A stretch of 64,000 nt of DNA from Cyclina sinensis (lineage: Eukaryota; Mollusca; Bivalvia; Venerida; Veneridae): contig JAAONU010000019.1 in assembly GCA_012932295.1 (NCBI GenBank), forward strand, positions 30,605,913-30,669,912, written 5' to 3'. Under the pieces are notes generated by a model. The model worked only from the letters and a program-made list of their open reading frames with translations, was not told the origin of the DNA and made no database searches. The position numbers and the translations under genes were made by a program. The number at the start of each line of letters is the position of its first letter. The first letter of the stretch is position 1. This document shows, one piece after another, positions 24,901 to 35,500 of the stretch.

Positions 24901-27900
24901 TGGTTAACGTTTAGTTTTGTCATCTCATAGTTAAGTTGGTTAACGTCTAGTTTTGTCGTGTCAAACGTAAGCTCGTAAACGTTTAGTTTTGTCGTTTCTT
25001 AGTTTAGCTGATAAACGTTTAGTTCTCTCATGTCTTAGTTAAGCTGGTTAACATTTAGTTTTGTCGTGTCTTAGTTAAGATGGTTAACATTTAGTTTTGT
25101 CGTGTCTTAGTTAAGCTGGTTAACGTTTAGTTTTGTCGTGTCATAGTTAAGCTGGTAAACGTTTAGTTTTGTCGTGTCTTAGTTAAGCTGACTAACGTTT
25201 AGTTAATTCATGTCTTAGTTAAGCCGGTTAACGTTTAGTTTTGTCGTGTCTTAGTTAAGGTGGTTAACATTTAGTTTTGCCGTGTCTTAGTTAAGTTGAT
25301 TAACGTTTAGTTTTGTCGTGTCATAAATAAGTCGTTTAACGTTTACTTTGTGGTGTCTAAGTTAAGCTGGTTAACGTTTATTTTTGTTTTGTCTTAGTTA
25401 AGTTGGTTAAAGTTTAGTTTTGTTGTGTCTTAGTAAAGCTTGGTAATGTTTTTTGTCGTGTATTAGTTCAGCTGGTTAACGTTCAGTTTTGTCGTGTCTT
25501 AGTTAAGTTGATTAACGTTAAGATTTGTCGTGTCTAAGTTAAGTTGATTAACGTTTAGTTTTGTCGTGTCTGAGTTAAGCTGGCTAATGTTTAGTTTTGT
25601 CGTGTCTAAGTTAAGTTGGTTAACGTTTAGTTTTGTCATCTCATAGTTAAGTTGGTTAACGTCTAGTTTTGTCGTGTCATAGTTAAGCTCGTAAACGTTT
25701 AGTTTTGTCGTGTCTTAGTTTAGCTGATTAACGTTTAGTTCTCTCATGTCTTAGTTAAGCTAGTTAACGTTTAGTTTTGTCGTGTCTTATTTAAGATGGT
25801 TAACATTTAGTTTTGTCGTGTCTTAGTTAAGCTGGTTAACGTTTAGTTATGACGTGTCATATTTAAGCTGGTTAACGTTTAGTTTTGTCGTGTCATAGGT
25901 AAGCTGGTTAAAGTTCAGTTTTGTTGTGTCTTAGTTAAGCTTGTAAACGTTTAGTTTTGTCGTGTCTTAGTTAAGTTGATTAATGTTTAGTTTTGTCGTG
26001 TCATAGTTAAGTCGGTTAACGTTTAGTTTGTGGTGTCTAAGTTAAGCTGGCTAACGTTTATTTTTGTTTTTTCTTAGTTAAGTTGGTTTAAGTTTAGTTT
26101 TGTTGTGTCTGAGTTAAGCTGGATAATGTTTTTTTGTCGTGTCTTAGTTAAGCCGGTTAACGTTTAGTTTTGTCGTGTCTTAGTTAAATTGATTAACGTT
26201 AAGTTTTGTCGTGTCTTAGTTAAGTTGATTAACGTTTAGTTTTGTCGTGTCTTAGTTAAATTGATTAACGTTTAGTTTTGTCGTCTCATAGTTTAGTTGC
26301 TTAACGTTTAGTTTTGTCGTGTCATAGTTAAGCTGGTAAACGTTTAGTTTTGTCGTGTCTTAGTTTAGCTGACTAACGTTTCGTTTTCTCATGTCTTAGT
26401 TAAGCCGGTTAACGTTTAGTTTTGTCGTGTCTTAGTAAAGCTGGTTAACATTTAGTTTTGTCGTGCCTTAGTTAAGCTGGTTAACGTTTAGTTTTGACCT
26501 GTCATATTTAAGCTGGTTAACGTTTAGTTTTGTCGTGTCATACTTAAGCTGGTTAACGTTCAGTTTTGTCGTGTCTTAGTTAAGCTGGTATAGGTTTAGT
26601 TTTGTCGTGTCTTAATTAGGTTGGTTAACGTTTAGTTTTGTCGTGTCTTAGTTAAGCAGGTTAACGTTTAGTTTTGTCGTGTCTTAGTTTAGCTGATTAA
26701 CGTTTAAATTTGTCGTGTCTTAGTTAAGTTGGTTGACGTTTAGTATTGTCGTGTCTTAGTTAGGTTGGTTAACGTTTAGTTTTGTCGTGTCTTAGTTAGG
26801 CTGGTTAACGTTTAGTTTTGTCGTGTCTTAGTTAAGTCGGTTAACGTTTAGTTTTGTCGTGTCTTAGTTAGGTTGGTTAACGTTTAGTTTTGTCGTGTCT
26901 TAGTTAAGCTGGTTAACGTTTAGTTTTGTCGTGTCTTAGTTAAGTTGGTTAACGTTTAGTTTTGTCGTGTTTTAGTTAAGGTGGTTAACGTTTTTGTTTT
27001 GTCGTGTCTTAGTTAAGCTGGTTAACGTTTAGTTTTGTCGTGTCTTAGTTAAGTCGGTTAAGGTTTAGTTTTGTCGTGTCTTAGTTAAATTGGTTAACGT
27101 TTAGTTTTGTCGTGTCTTAGTTAGGTTGGTTAACGTTTAGTTTTGTCGTGTCTTAGTTAAATTGGTTAACGTTTAGTTTTGTCGTGTCTTAGTTAGGTTG
27201 GTTAACGTTTAGTTTTGTCGTGTCTTAGTTAAATTGGTTAACTTTTAGTTTTGTCCAGTTTTAGTTAGGTTGGTTTGCGTTTAGTTTTGTCGTGTTTAGT
27301 TAAGTTGGTTAATATTTAGTTTTGTCGTGTCTTAGTAAAGCTGGTTAACGTTTAGTTTTGTCGTGTCTTAGTTAAGTTGGTTAACTTTTAGGTTTGTTGT
27401 GTTTTAGTTAGGTTGGTTTGCGTTTAGTTTTGTCGTGTGTTAGTTAGATTGGTTAAGGTTTAGTTTTGTCGTGTCTTAGTTAGGTTGGTTAACGTTTAGT
27501 TGAGTCGTGTCTTAGTTAAGTTGGTTAACGTTTAGTTTTGTCGTGTCTTAGTTAAGCTGGTAAACGTTTAGTTTTGTCGTGTCTTAGTTAAGTCGGTTAA
27601 GGTTTAGTTTTGTCGTGTCTTAGTTAATATGTTTAACATTTATTTTTGTTGTGTCTTAGTTAAGCTGGTTAACGTTTAATTTTGTTGTGTCTTAGTTAAT
27701 TTGGTTAACTTTTAGTTTTGTCGTGTTTTAGTTAGGTTGGTTTGCGTTTAGTTTTGTCCTGTCTTAGTTAGGTTGGTTAACGTTTAGTTGAGTCGTGTCT
27801 TAGTTAAGTTGGTTAACGTTTAGTTTTGTCGTGTCTTAGTTAAGCTGGTAAACGTTTAGTTTTGTCGTGTCTTAGTTAGGTTGGTTAACGTTTAGTTTTG

Positions 27901-28312
27901 TCGTGTCTTATTTAAGTTGGTTAACTTTTAGTTTTGTCGTGTTTTAGTTAAGCTGGTAAACGTTTAGTTTTGTCGTGTCTTAGTTAAGCTGGTTAACGTT
28001 TAGTTTTGTCGTGTCTTATTTAAGTTGGTTAACTTTTAGTTTTGTCGTGTTTTAGTTAAGCTGGTAAACGTTTAGTTTTGTCCTGTCTTAGTTAGGTTGG
28101 TTAACGTTTAGTTGAGTCGTGTCTTAGTTAAGTTGGTTAACGTTTAGTTTTGTCGTGTCTTAGTTAAGCTGGTAAACGTTTAGTTTTGTCGTGTCTTAGT
28201 TAGGTTGGTTAACGTTTAGTTTTGTCGTGTCTTATTTAAGTTGGTTAACTTTTAGTTTTGTCGTGTTTTAGTTAGGTTGGTTTGCGTTAAGTTTTGTCAT
28301 GTGTTAGTTGAG
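18912..28312. repeat. 9.4-kb satellite array, 36-bp unit, about 260 copies
   Basis: A 36-bp unit containing GTTTTGTCGTGTCTTAG, then TTAAGCTGGTTAAC, repeats without interruption. The plus strand is about 72% G+T and each unit usually keeps an HpaI-type GTTAAC. Variants (CTCATGTC with GCCGG; CATAGTTAAGCAGG; TAGTCGTG) recur in the same order at fixed distances, which shows higher-order repeats. Every frame is closed by stops, so it is non-coding. Length change is mostly in whole units, with a few 1-4 base indels from about 22.5 kb onward. Confidence 0.97.
19975..22062. repeat. higher-order repeat: two 1,044-bp blocks of 29 units
   Basis: Block 19975-21018 is repeated at 21019-22062 with an exact offset of 1,044 bp (29 x 36). 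Diagnostic variants such as TTTATCGTGTCATAG, GTTCTGTTGTGTC and GCTGGCTTACG keep register across the block. Inside each block a 180-bp (5-unit) sub-block also repeats. The near identity implies recent duplication compared with the array flanks. Confidence 0.85.
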
Positions 28313-29047
28313 TTAGTTTATTTTACTTTATTTTTGTCTTGATTTTGTTTGTTATTAGTAAATGTTGTTTATGTTTTGCCCTAGTTTAGTTTTTTTAGTT
28401 TAGTCTGTTTAAATCTAGTTTATTACAGTTTAGTTTGTCTAAGTAAAATTAGGTTCAGTTCAGTTAGGTATTGTTCAGTTTAAATATTTTCATCTTATAT
28501 TGATTGGGAAACAAATTCTTGCAACTGATATCTGGAGTGGACTGCGGAAACTCAGGAGAAACTCTCAAATTATATTTATTAAACTAAGTTTCAAAGATGA
28601 AAACTTATGGTCATGGATAGACTAACTATGCTTTATACCACATTTAAATTTGTAACTCCTACTTGCAACTTATTCACCAATCCATTATCTGACTATTAAT
28701 CTGATAACAAAGAAATTACCCACTCTCTCTTTTGTTATATACTTGTTTGTGGTGAACATATAACTATGCTTCTTTGTGAAATGTTCCAATATGAGGGATC
28801 AGGGACATACTAGACAATAACATATTTAAAGTATTAATTTTTCGTCCATACCAAATATAATGATTACGGATATTAGCGATCAATGCAATTACTTGCTGAA
28901 AATTTATAATGATTGACAAAAAAGAAGGTATATTATTTCTACGGCGTACAATTCAGGTCATCGTCAATTCGACATTTTGTGTATCAAAGTGACGTATTAC
29001 ATGTGCGTATCTATCAAGTATTAAAGATAATCTTCATAGGCATCACA
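28313..29047. other. decayed satellite edge and AT-rich DNA
   Basis: From 28313 to about 28490 the sequence is made of degenerate GTTTAGTTT words, then it becomes ordinary AT-rich DNA. Sequence near 28500-28560 (ACAAATTCTTGCAACTGAT) resembles the tail of the SINE family at 8.2 and 31.2 kb. Confidence 0.5.
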
Positions 29048-29305
29048 TAAAAGCGGATCAGCGGTCCAGTGGTAACGCGCTGGACTGGTAACCCAGGGGT
29101 CCCAAGATCGATCCCCCGCTCCTCCACTAACTTTAATAATTGCTTTTCGGATGAGTGATGTGCACTGAGCATGCTTAAGAACCAGGGGTGTCTCTGGAAT
29201 GGGATGCTTCCTGTATCTTGCACTATCCCCCATAACATAAAATAACTAATCTCTGCAAGGGGCGTCGGTAATATGGGTAACCGATACCGACGATAAATAA
29301 ACTCA
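29048..29305 (+). mobile_element. tRNA-derived SINE
   Basis: A tRNA-like head has an A-box-like GTCCAGTGGTAACGCGCTGG and a B-box-like AAGATCGATCCCC. A body follows with a TGAGTGATGTGCACTGAGC stretch and ends near ACGATAAATAAACTC. The head ends do not pair as a tRNA acceptor stem. Open frames reported on the opposite strand are incidental. Confidence 0.65.
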
Positions 29306-30130
29306 AAAAGATAGAGAAAAAGGCACCACATTTTAAAGAACATAAATTTTCGATAGTGGCTTTGATTAAATGTTTTTTTATAGTACATTGTTTCAATTTA
29401 TGTTTAATGATCGGAACTATCTGCACAATAACCCGTTTATAGATATCGGGTATCACCCCAGTTCCGCATAAACAGTGGAATTTGAAGAACTGTTTCACAC
29501 CTCCCACCACCCCAAAAGTCTTACAAAATTCCAAATGGTGTCTCTCAATATCTTTAGATTAAAAAAACTTATACAAATAAATAATTAAATAAATAAACGG
29601 GAATCAACTGTAATTATACTTTTTGTGTATATGTGGTTTCATTTTATATTTCTTAACCTAAACGAGAAGTACATACATAGTTCTCAGACTTTTACCGAAT
29701 AGATTTTTATTGATAAATGGAAACAAACTGTATAATTAAAAACGAGGTATTTGAAATCGTCATTTACCTCAAGCTGTTCGTTGTTCTAAAACAAACGTCC
29801 ATGATCTTTACTTGGCTTCTTGTACTAAAAATAGATAATGAATATAAAGGCTACGTTTGTAAATCTACGAAAAATTTCACTATAATGCCTATACCGTCGG
29901 CAAACCAAAACATGGTGATACATAATTTGTAAACACCAAAGTCAATATGAACTGTTCTTTTTTGTAAAAAGAAAGAAGAAAAAAATCTAGAGGGAAAACA
30001 CAGCCGGTAACTTATTTTGACCTTTTCTGAAACTAACTGGAATAGGGCGAACTGCAGTACTGTACACATGATTTTACAATGGAATGCTAGCATATACTTT
30101 TACTGTTTAGGATCGTAGAAAAGTGCACTC
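29306..30130. other. intergenic DNA, nothing recognised
   Basis: Only short AT-rich frames and an (AAAT)-like stretch near 29575 are present. Confidence 0.55.
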
Positions 30131-30370
30131 CTGTAGACTGGATCATATTCCTGTAGACTGGATCATATTCCTGTAGCCTGGATCATATTCCTTTAGACTG
30201 GATCATATTCCTGTAGACTGGATCATATTCCTTTAGACTGGATCATATTCCTTTAGACTGGATCATATACCTGTAGACTGGATCATATTCCTGTAGCCTG
30301 GATCATATTCCTGTAGCCTGGATCATATTCCTTTAGACTGGATCATATTCCTGTAGACTGGGTCATATTC
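30131..30370. repeat. 20-bp minisatellite, 12 copies
   Basis: The unit CTGTAGACTGGATCATATTC repeats exactly 12 times over 240 bp with no length change. Variation is limited to a few sites (CTGTAG or CTTTAG; GACTG or GCCTG). Confidence 0.98.
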
Positions 30371-31160
30371 CTTCATTAGAACAGAACAGTTTTGACCACA
30401 TAGAAATAACATGATGTAGTACAAAATTTGCTTCTACGATAGTGCAACCGTCGGAGATATCAATCATGGCGTCTGAAAAAATTTTCGTCATCCACTTTTC
30501 CTCTCAACTAGACAGAACACTAGTTTGCCAAAATTACTCAGAAGGTTAATACCACAGTCATTATTGACGACATTAAACGGGTCCTTTTTTGGGCAGTGCA
30601 GTGTACCCCAAATGACCCTGACCCTGGATAGTAACCAGGAGTGAATACTTTATTAAATGTTTCTTTTGTATTTAAATTGTAAATACTTTCTGACGAAACC
30701 TGTCTTTGGGATAGGTAAGAAAAATAAATTTCAGTATCCATGACCTTTACGTTGCCATTACATACCATATAATCAGCACAACTGACAACTCCAGTATTCC
30801 ACTGACAGGCAAGCAACACGTTATCTCAGTTTTCAAAATGAATTATATTATTTAAAACTAAATCAACAAACCAGAATAAAGTTACTCATCTGCACAGATC
30901 TATTGTCTGCCCAAACCCCCTACACCCAAAAAAATAATATTATGCGCACTAACTATTGATCTTTGCAGAAAGAAAATTTGGAAACAATGTTACAGCCGTA
31001 GCATTTCGAAGGATCCAGAGCTTAATTTTTCATCTGATACGCGCGCTTCATTTTTAGCTCGACTTTTTCGAAGAAAAAATTCGAGCTGTTGCTACATTCA
31101 TGGCATCGTTGCCGTTCCCGTCCGAAAACTTTTGACATGGATCATTATTTTTTTGTTTCT
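30371..31160. other. intergenic DNA with a dispersed-repeat fragment
   Basis: A hairpin-like AGCTCGACTTTTTCGAAG with its partner AATTCGAGCT at about 31057-31089, followed by CGTTGCCGTTCCCGTCCG, resembles the edge of a common bivalve dispersed repeat. The 93-codon frame on the minus strand at 30538-30819 is not supported as a gene. Confidence 0.4.
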
Positions 31161-31164
31161 AGTT

Positions 31165-31375
31165 AGTTTAGACTCATTTATTTTACATTGATTGCGATAC
31201 AAGTTCTTACAACTCAGATTCACCAAGCTCGGTGACTGCTTCCTGGGTTCCATACCAGTATTCGCGCAGCGGTTAGGAATGTAAAGATCGTGAGTGAATC
31301 TCGCCTCTGACGGGATTCGAACTCACGACCTCCGGATCCGGAGCCCTGCGCTCTACCCCTGGACCACGGTGCCTC
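31165..31375 (-). mobile_element. tRNA-derived SINE (same family as 8.2 kb)
   Basis: The minus strand has an A-box-like TGGTCCAGGGGTAGAGCGC and a B box GAGTTCGAATCCC, followed by a body with GCGAATACTGGTATGGAACC. Head and body order match the copy at 8225-8395. Confidence 0.75.
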
Positions 31376-31895
31376 CTCTTGTAGAAACAGTAAAGTTGGG
31401 GAAACAGTCGAATCTAAAATAGTGTAAGATTTATGATAGGATGTTTCACAGATACAAACATTTCCAAAACTTCAGATGATTTGGGATATGGATCGTGGTG
31501 TTATCTTACCTTCACAAGCATACATAAAACTCCTAATGTATAAATATTTTCTTACATCACTTTATTATTTGTTTGCAATGTTATATTGCGCTGTTTTTCC
31601 AATCTGATAAAAATCATATCCTAAAATTCGCTAAGCGAGATCGTGTACTTCAATCAGATTGGTGTCTTACATTCTTCAAATAGAAAAGAAACGAAAAAGG
31701 GTTAGCCCGCCAGAACACCGTAAATTACTAAACATTATTGAGGGTTTTTTTTTTTCATTTCTCAATATGTATATATAACAATAGCACTTCCTTGTACGTG
31801 ACATTTGCCTGTGAAATACGGTGATCTTTGCCTGTATTTCACAAAATTAGGAACTGCGACAGTGATTGATTTTTCTTTTCGAAATACTGCAGTAG

Positions 31896-31902
31896 TATAT
31901 AA
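31896..31902 (+). promoter_or_regulatory. candidate TATA box
   Basis: TATATAA lies about 155 bp before the ATG of the vWA/EGF gene. A start site 30 bp downstream would leave a 5' UTR of about 125 bp. This is only a motif match in AT-rich DNA. Confidence 0.25.
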
Positions 31903-32055
31903 TTGTTAAAATTAACTGCAAGTCCGTGTGACAGAGAAATCATGTGCGACTTTGAGATTCAGTGTTTATGGATTAGTCGAGGATAAGGTAGAAATAAATT
32001 CTCCAAATTTTCCCTTTGGTTTAAAGCTTTTCTTTACATAAACAGAGACATTGAG

Positions 32056-32398
32056 ATGTCGTGGAACTTTCTCATATTGCTTTGGCATATCTTGTTTGCA
32101 AGGGAGTGCGAAAGTGCTGCTTGTACAGTAGAGATATGTTCATGGGAACCGTGGGGATCTTGGTCAACCTGTCCATGTGGAACAGGGGAACAGTACCAGT
32201 CAAGGGCACTTTGCTGTGATGCCTCAACAGGTGTTATAGATATAGACACTTGCGCACTTGCTTGTGGTTTAAACGCATCTGATTCTTCCTATACCCGCGT
32301 CTGTTATAGCAGTTTTTGTGAAAATGGAGGTACCCTCTTAGATGACGGCCATAACTGCGCATGCGTCGACGGATACGAAGGTCACTGTTGTCAGGACG
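32056..32398 (+). CDS. exon 1: signal peptide, TSP1-like and EGF-like modules
   Basis: The hydrophobic core [12 protein letters not shown] is followed by a Cys-rich segment with the WxxWxxC signature of thrombospondin type 1 repeats and then an EGF-like pattern, CENGG...[12 protein letters not shown]. The donor is GACG|GTAAGA. Confidence 0.85.
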
Positions 32399-32550
32399 GT
32401 AAGAGTGTAATTAACTTGATTCACAATGGACATTAAGTGTTTAAGAAGAGAGGAAGGAAGGGAAGTTAATTTGTGTCACGGTTTGTAAGCAGTTCTCATT
32501 AACTTTCTCAACAGACGCATTTATATACTTCAACTGTTTCTGTATAAAAG

Positions 32551-32590
<40 letters not shown>

Positions 32591-35500
32591 ATTATTAAGA
32601 ATCCGTCGATGTATCTGTAAACGTGTGTTTAATTTTGTTTTCATATAGAGATAGACGAATGTACAAGCTCGCCTTGTAAGAACGGAGCCACGTGCCAAGA
32701 CTGGTTAAATGCATTTTCTTGTGAATGCCCGACTGGATTTTACGGAACAAACTGCGAAACAGGTATGTTTGAACCGAAATTTTTGGACACGACATTACAA
32801 TCAACATTTTGTGTGTGGGCGCGCTAAATATCGTTTTGAAAGGGGATTACTTCCTTTACAAATATTTTCTGACAATGTTAAATAACCGGTAAAATATCTA
32901 CAGTGACCTTAACCATCCTGTTGATAACTGTTGTTTGGTATTTTTGATAAACAAATGAAACTTGCATTAGCAATTATACAATAAAGACGGTTTAATGTTT
33001 TAGTTTCTTGGAGCATAAATTTAGCAGTGACGGGCGAGTGGTCAAGATATTAGAGCGTCAGACTTCCGATCCGAACTCAGCTGTTTTGAATACCAAATGG
33101 GGATATTCTTAAGTGAATTTCCGCATTCTGTACTGGCGGGACTTCTGATTTGAAACTTTGAACCTAGGGATCAAATATAAGTAGCGAGAACGTGTTGCGT
33201 CATTGAAGGAAATAGCTTAAACTAAACATGAAATAACTCTTTTTACTGAGACTGGCATACACGACGAATACCCGTCCTTTTCTTGACTTACAAAAATGCT
33301 TATTTTATTTTCTATATTCGGATTTTGTTCTTGTAACTTATATATATAAAAAATACTTCAGGTATATGTCAGCCATCTGTCGCAGATATCGTTTTTGTCC
33401 TGGACTCCTCGGTGAGTCAGACGAAACATAACTTCCAAAGGCAACTGGAATTCATCATTGACTTTATCGACATTGTTGCTATTGGTGAAAATGATCAGCA
33501 GGTTGCCGTGGTAACCTATTCTACGGAAGCGAGAATAGAGTTTGAGCTTGGAGATCACCTTAACAAATCAGTATTGAAAGAAGCTGTGAAAAATATAAGT
33601 TTCACACCTGGAGCTACGCTTACTGACAAGGGTTTATTAGCAGCGGTAGCAGTATTTGCAAATTCCCCAACACAGAGAATTTACGGAAACACCGCCAAAC
33701 GTTACGCCATTCTTCTGACGGACGGTATGTCTTATGACAGGCAGAAAACGGAAGAGGCTGCAGAAGTACTCAAGGGTGTTGTGAACAAAGTACTTGTTGT
33801 TGGTAATGGTTTTAGTAGAATTACTTTACATTTTATTGACTCATATTCTTTAGATTACATGATTTTGTTGAAATCAACATTAACAAGGAAATTCTTTAAA
33901 TTGATCACAGGAGTTTGAAATTCTATCATTAAACAAGTGATAATGTAAAAATTATGCCCTTTATATAATAAACAAGGAAAATTCAAATGGACATGAGTCC
34001 ATTTGAGTGTACGGTTTTTATTGTACTTTTAAGGAACCTTAAGCTACAGCACTCTATTTTGTTTGCAGATGCTAATAAAAAGAAATTTACTATATATCTT
34101 TAAATTGAAGACCTTTCTGTTCAGACAAATTACATCTAAGGTAATGCCTATTTTTTAAGAAAACAACATATTTGTTCAACTTTTTATTTCCATATATCTC
34201 TTGGTGTTAATGGTGATAATTATGATACTGAAAGAGTGTTTGTTTTGTTTAGTAACAAAATAACATGAATTATATGGAATAACATGCTTGAACATAATAA
34301 CAAACTTGCTTGAATAGAATAACAAATATACTTGAAATATCAATTATGATAATAAACTATGACTTATACTTGAAATATCAATTATGATAATACAGTATGA
34401 CCAAGCTTTGATTATTTTGATATAATTCAACATATTAAAGACCAGGTGAGGAACATTCACTGTCATAGCAAAGTACCACCGGGAACCAGACAGAATTTTT
34501 TAGATGTCTACTTTCTTTGTGAGCCGAATTTTATTATCTGAAAACATTAAACATAAAGATTGTATCATTTTACATCATTTGAAAGCTCTTTAAATTGATA
34601 TTTTGAAAATATAAGCAGATTTTGAACTTTTGCTTTTAAAAAAAATAATTTAAATAAACTAAACTAATTTATACCTGTCGTTTCAGCATTTTTTCAGCAT
34701 TTTCCAAGAAGCTTAGATGCACTAAGTTTAACCATTTACAAACAAGAAAGTGAACAGTTTTGACAATTAGTTTTTATATATGTAAAATATGAGTTGACAG
34801 ACCCTTTAAATGATATACAATATTGAATTGTTTGATGAAAAATGACTTTGTAACTGTAATTACAAAATTACTATGTTTTGCATTTTTATCAACCGCCATA
34901 TTTTTTGCCAGCCTTCAAAAAGTTACCTCTATCTCTTATCAGTTACTTGTTACTATTAATAGATTTCAAACAATAACTACACAATATTATCAGACAGTCA
35001 CGTGATTCTGTCCGTGATTCTCTCCGAGGATTTCCGGAATAACACAACTTCGCAAATTGATTCAACGGGTAGTACATCGTAAAAATACGTAATGCTTCGG
35101 CAATAATCGGATCTTCTAACAGCCAATCAAAACATAGAATTACATGATATTGGATAACACTAACCCCGCTCCAATTGTACATATAGGAATATAATACTGC
35201 CAATTTTCCGTACAGAAAAACACCAGGAATGCAACGCATTTTCCCCACCCAATACACGTCGGACCGACGTTGGTGTGACGTTAGCGAACGGCTTCGACTA
35301 CAAGTTTTGAAATCAGGAAATGAGCGTAATTTGTTAAATTTTTCCTTAAGAATGGTGTATTAAAGAATATCATCGGTTGTTTGGGGTAGTTTTAGTGTTC
35401 TTTATCGAGGGGGCTCGCTAGGTTGCTATCACCCTGTGTTCCGTTCATATAATTCGGTCCGACGTGTACTTGGAGGGGAAAAGGCGTTGCATTCCCGGTG

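Noticed and set aside
18912..28312. CRISPR-like or coding tandem array
   Set aside because: Units are contiguous, with no unique spacers, in a eukaryotic context. All frames are closed by stops.
29014..29534. Three overlapping minus-strand frames
   Set aside because: They fall on a tRNA-derived SINE and its flanks, in different frames, with no domain content.
30538..30819. 93-codon minus-strand frame beginning MLLACQWNTG
   Set aside because: A CAG and a GTATGT flank a tiny part of it, but there is no partner exon, domain or signal peptide, so an exon call would be guesswork.
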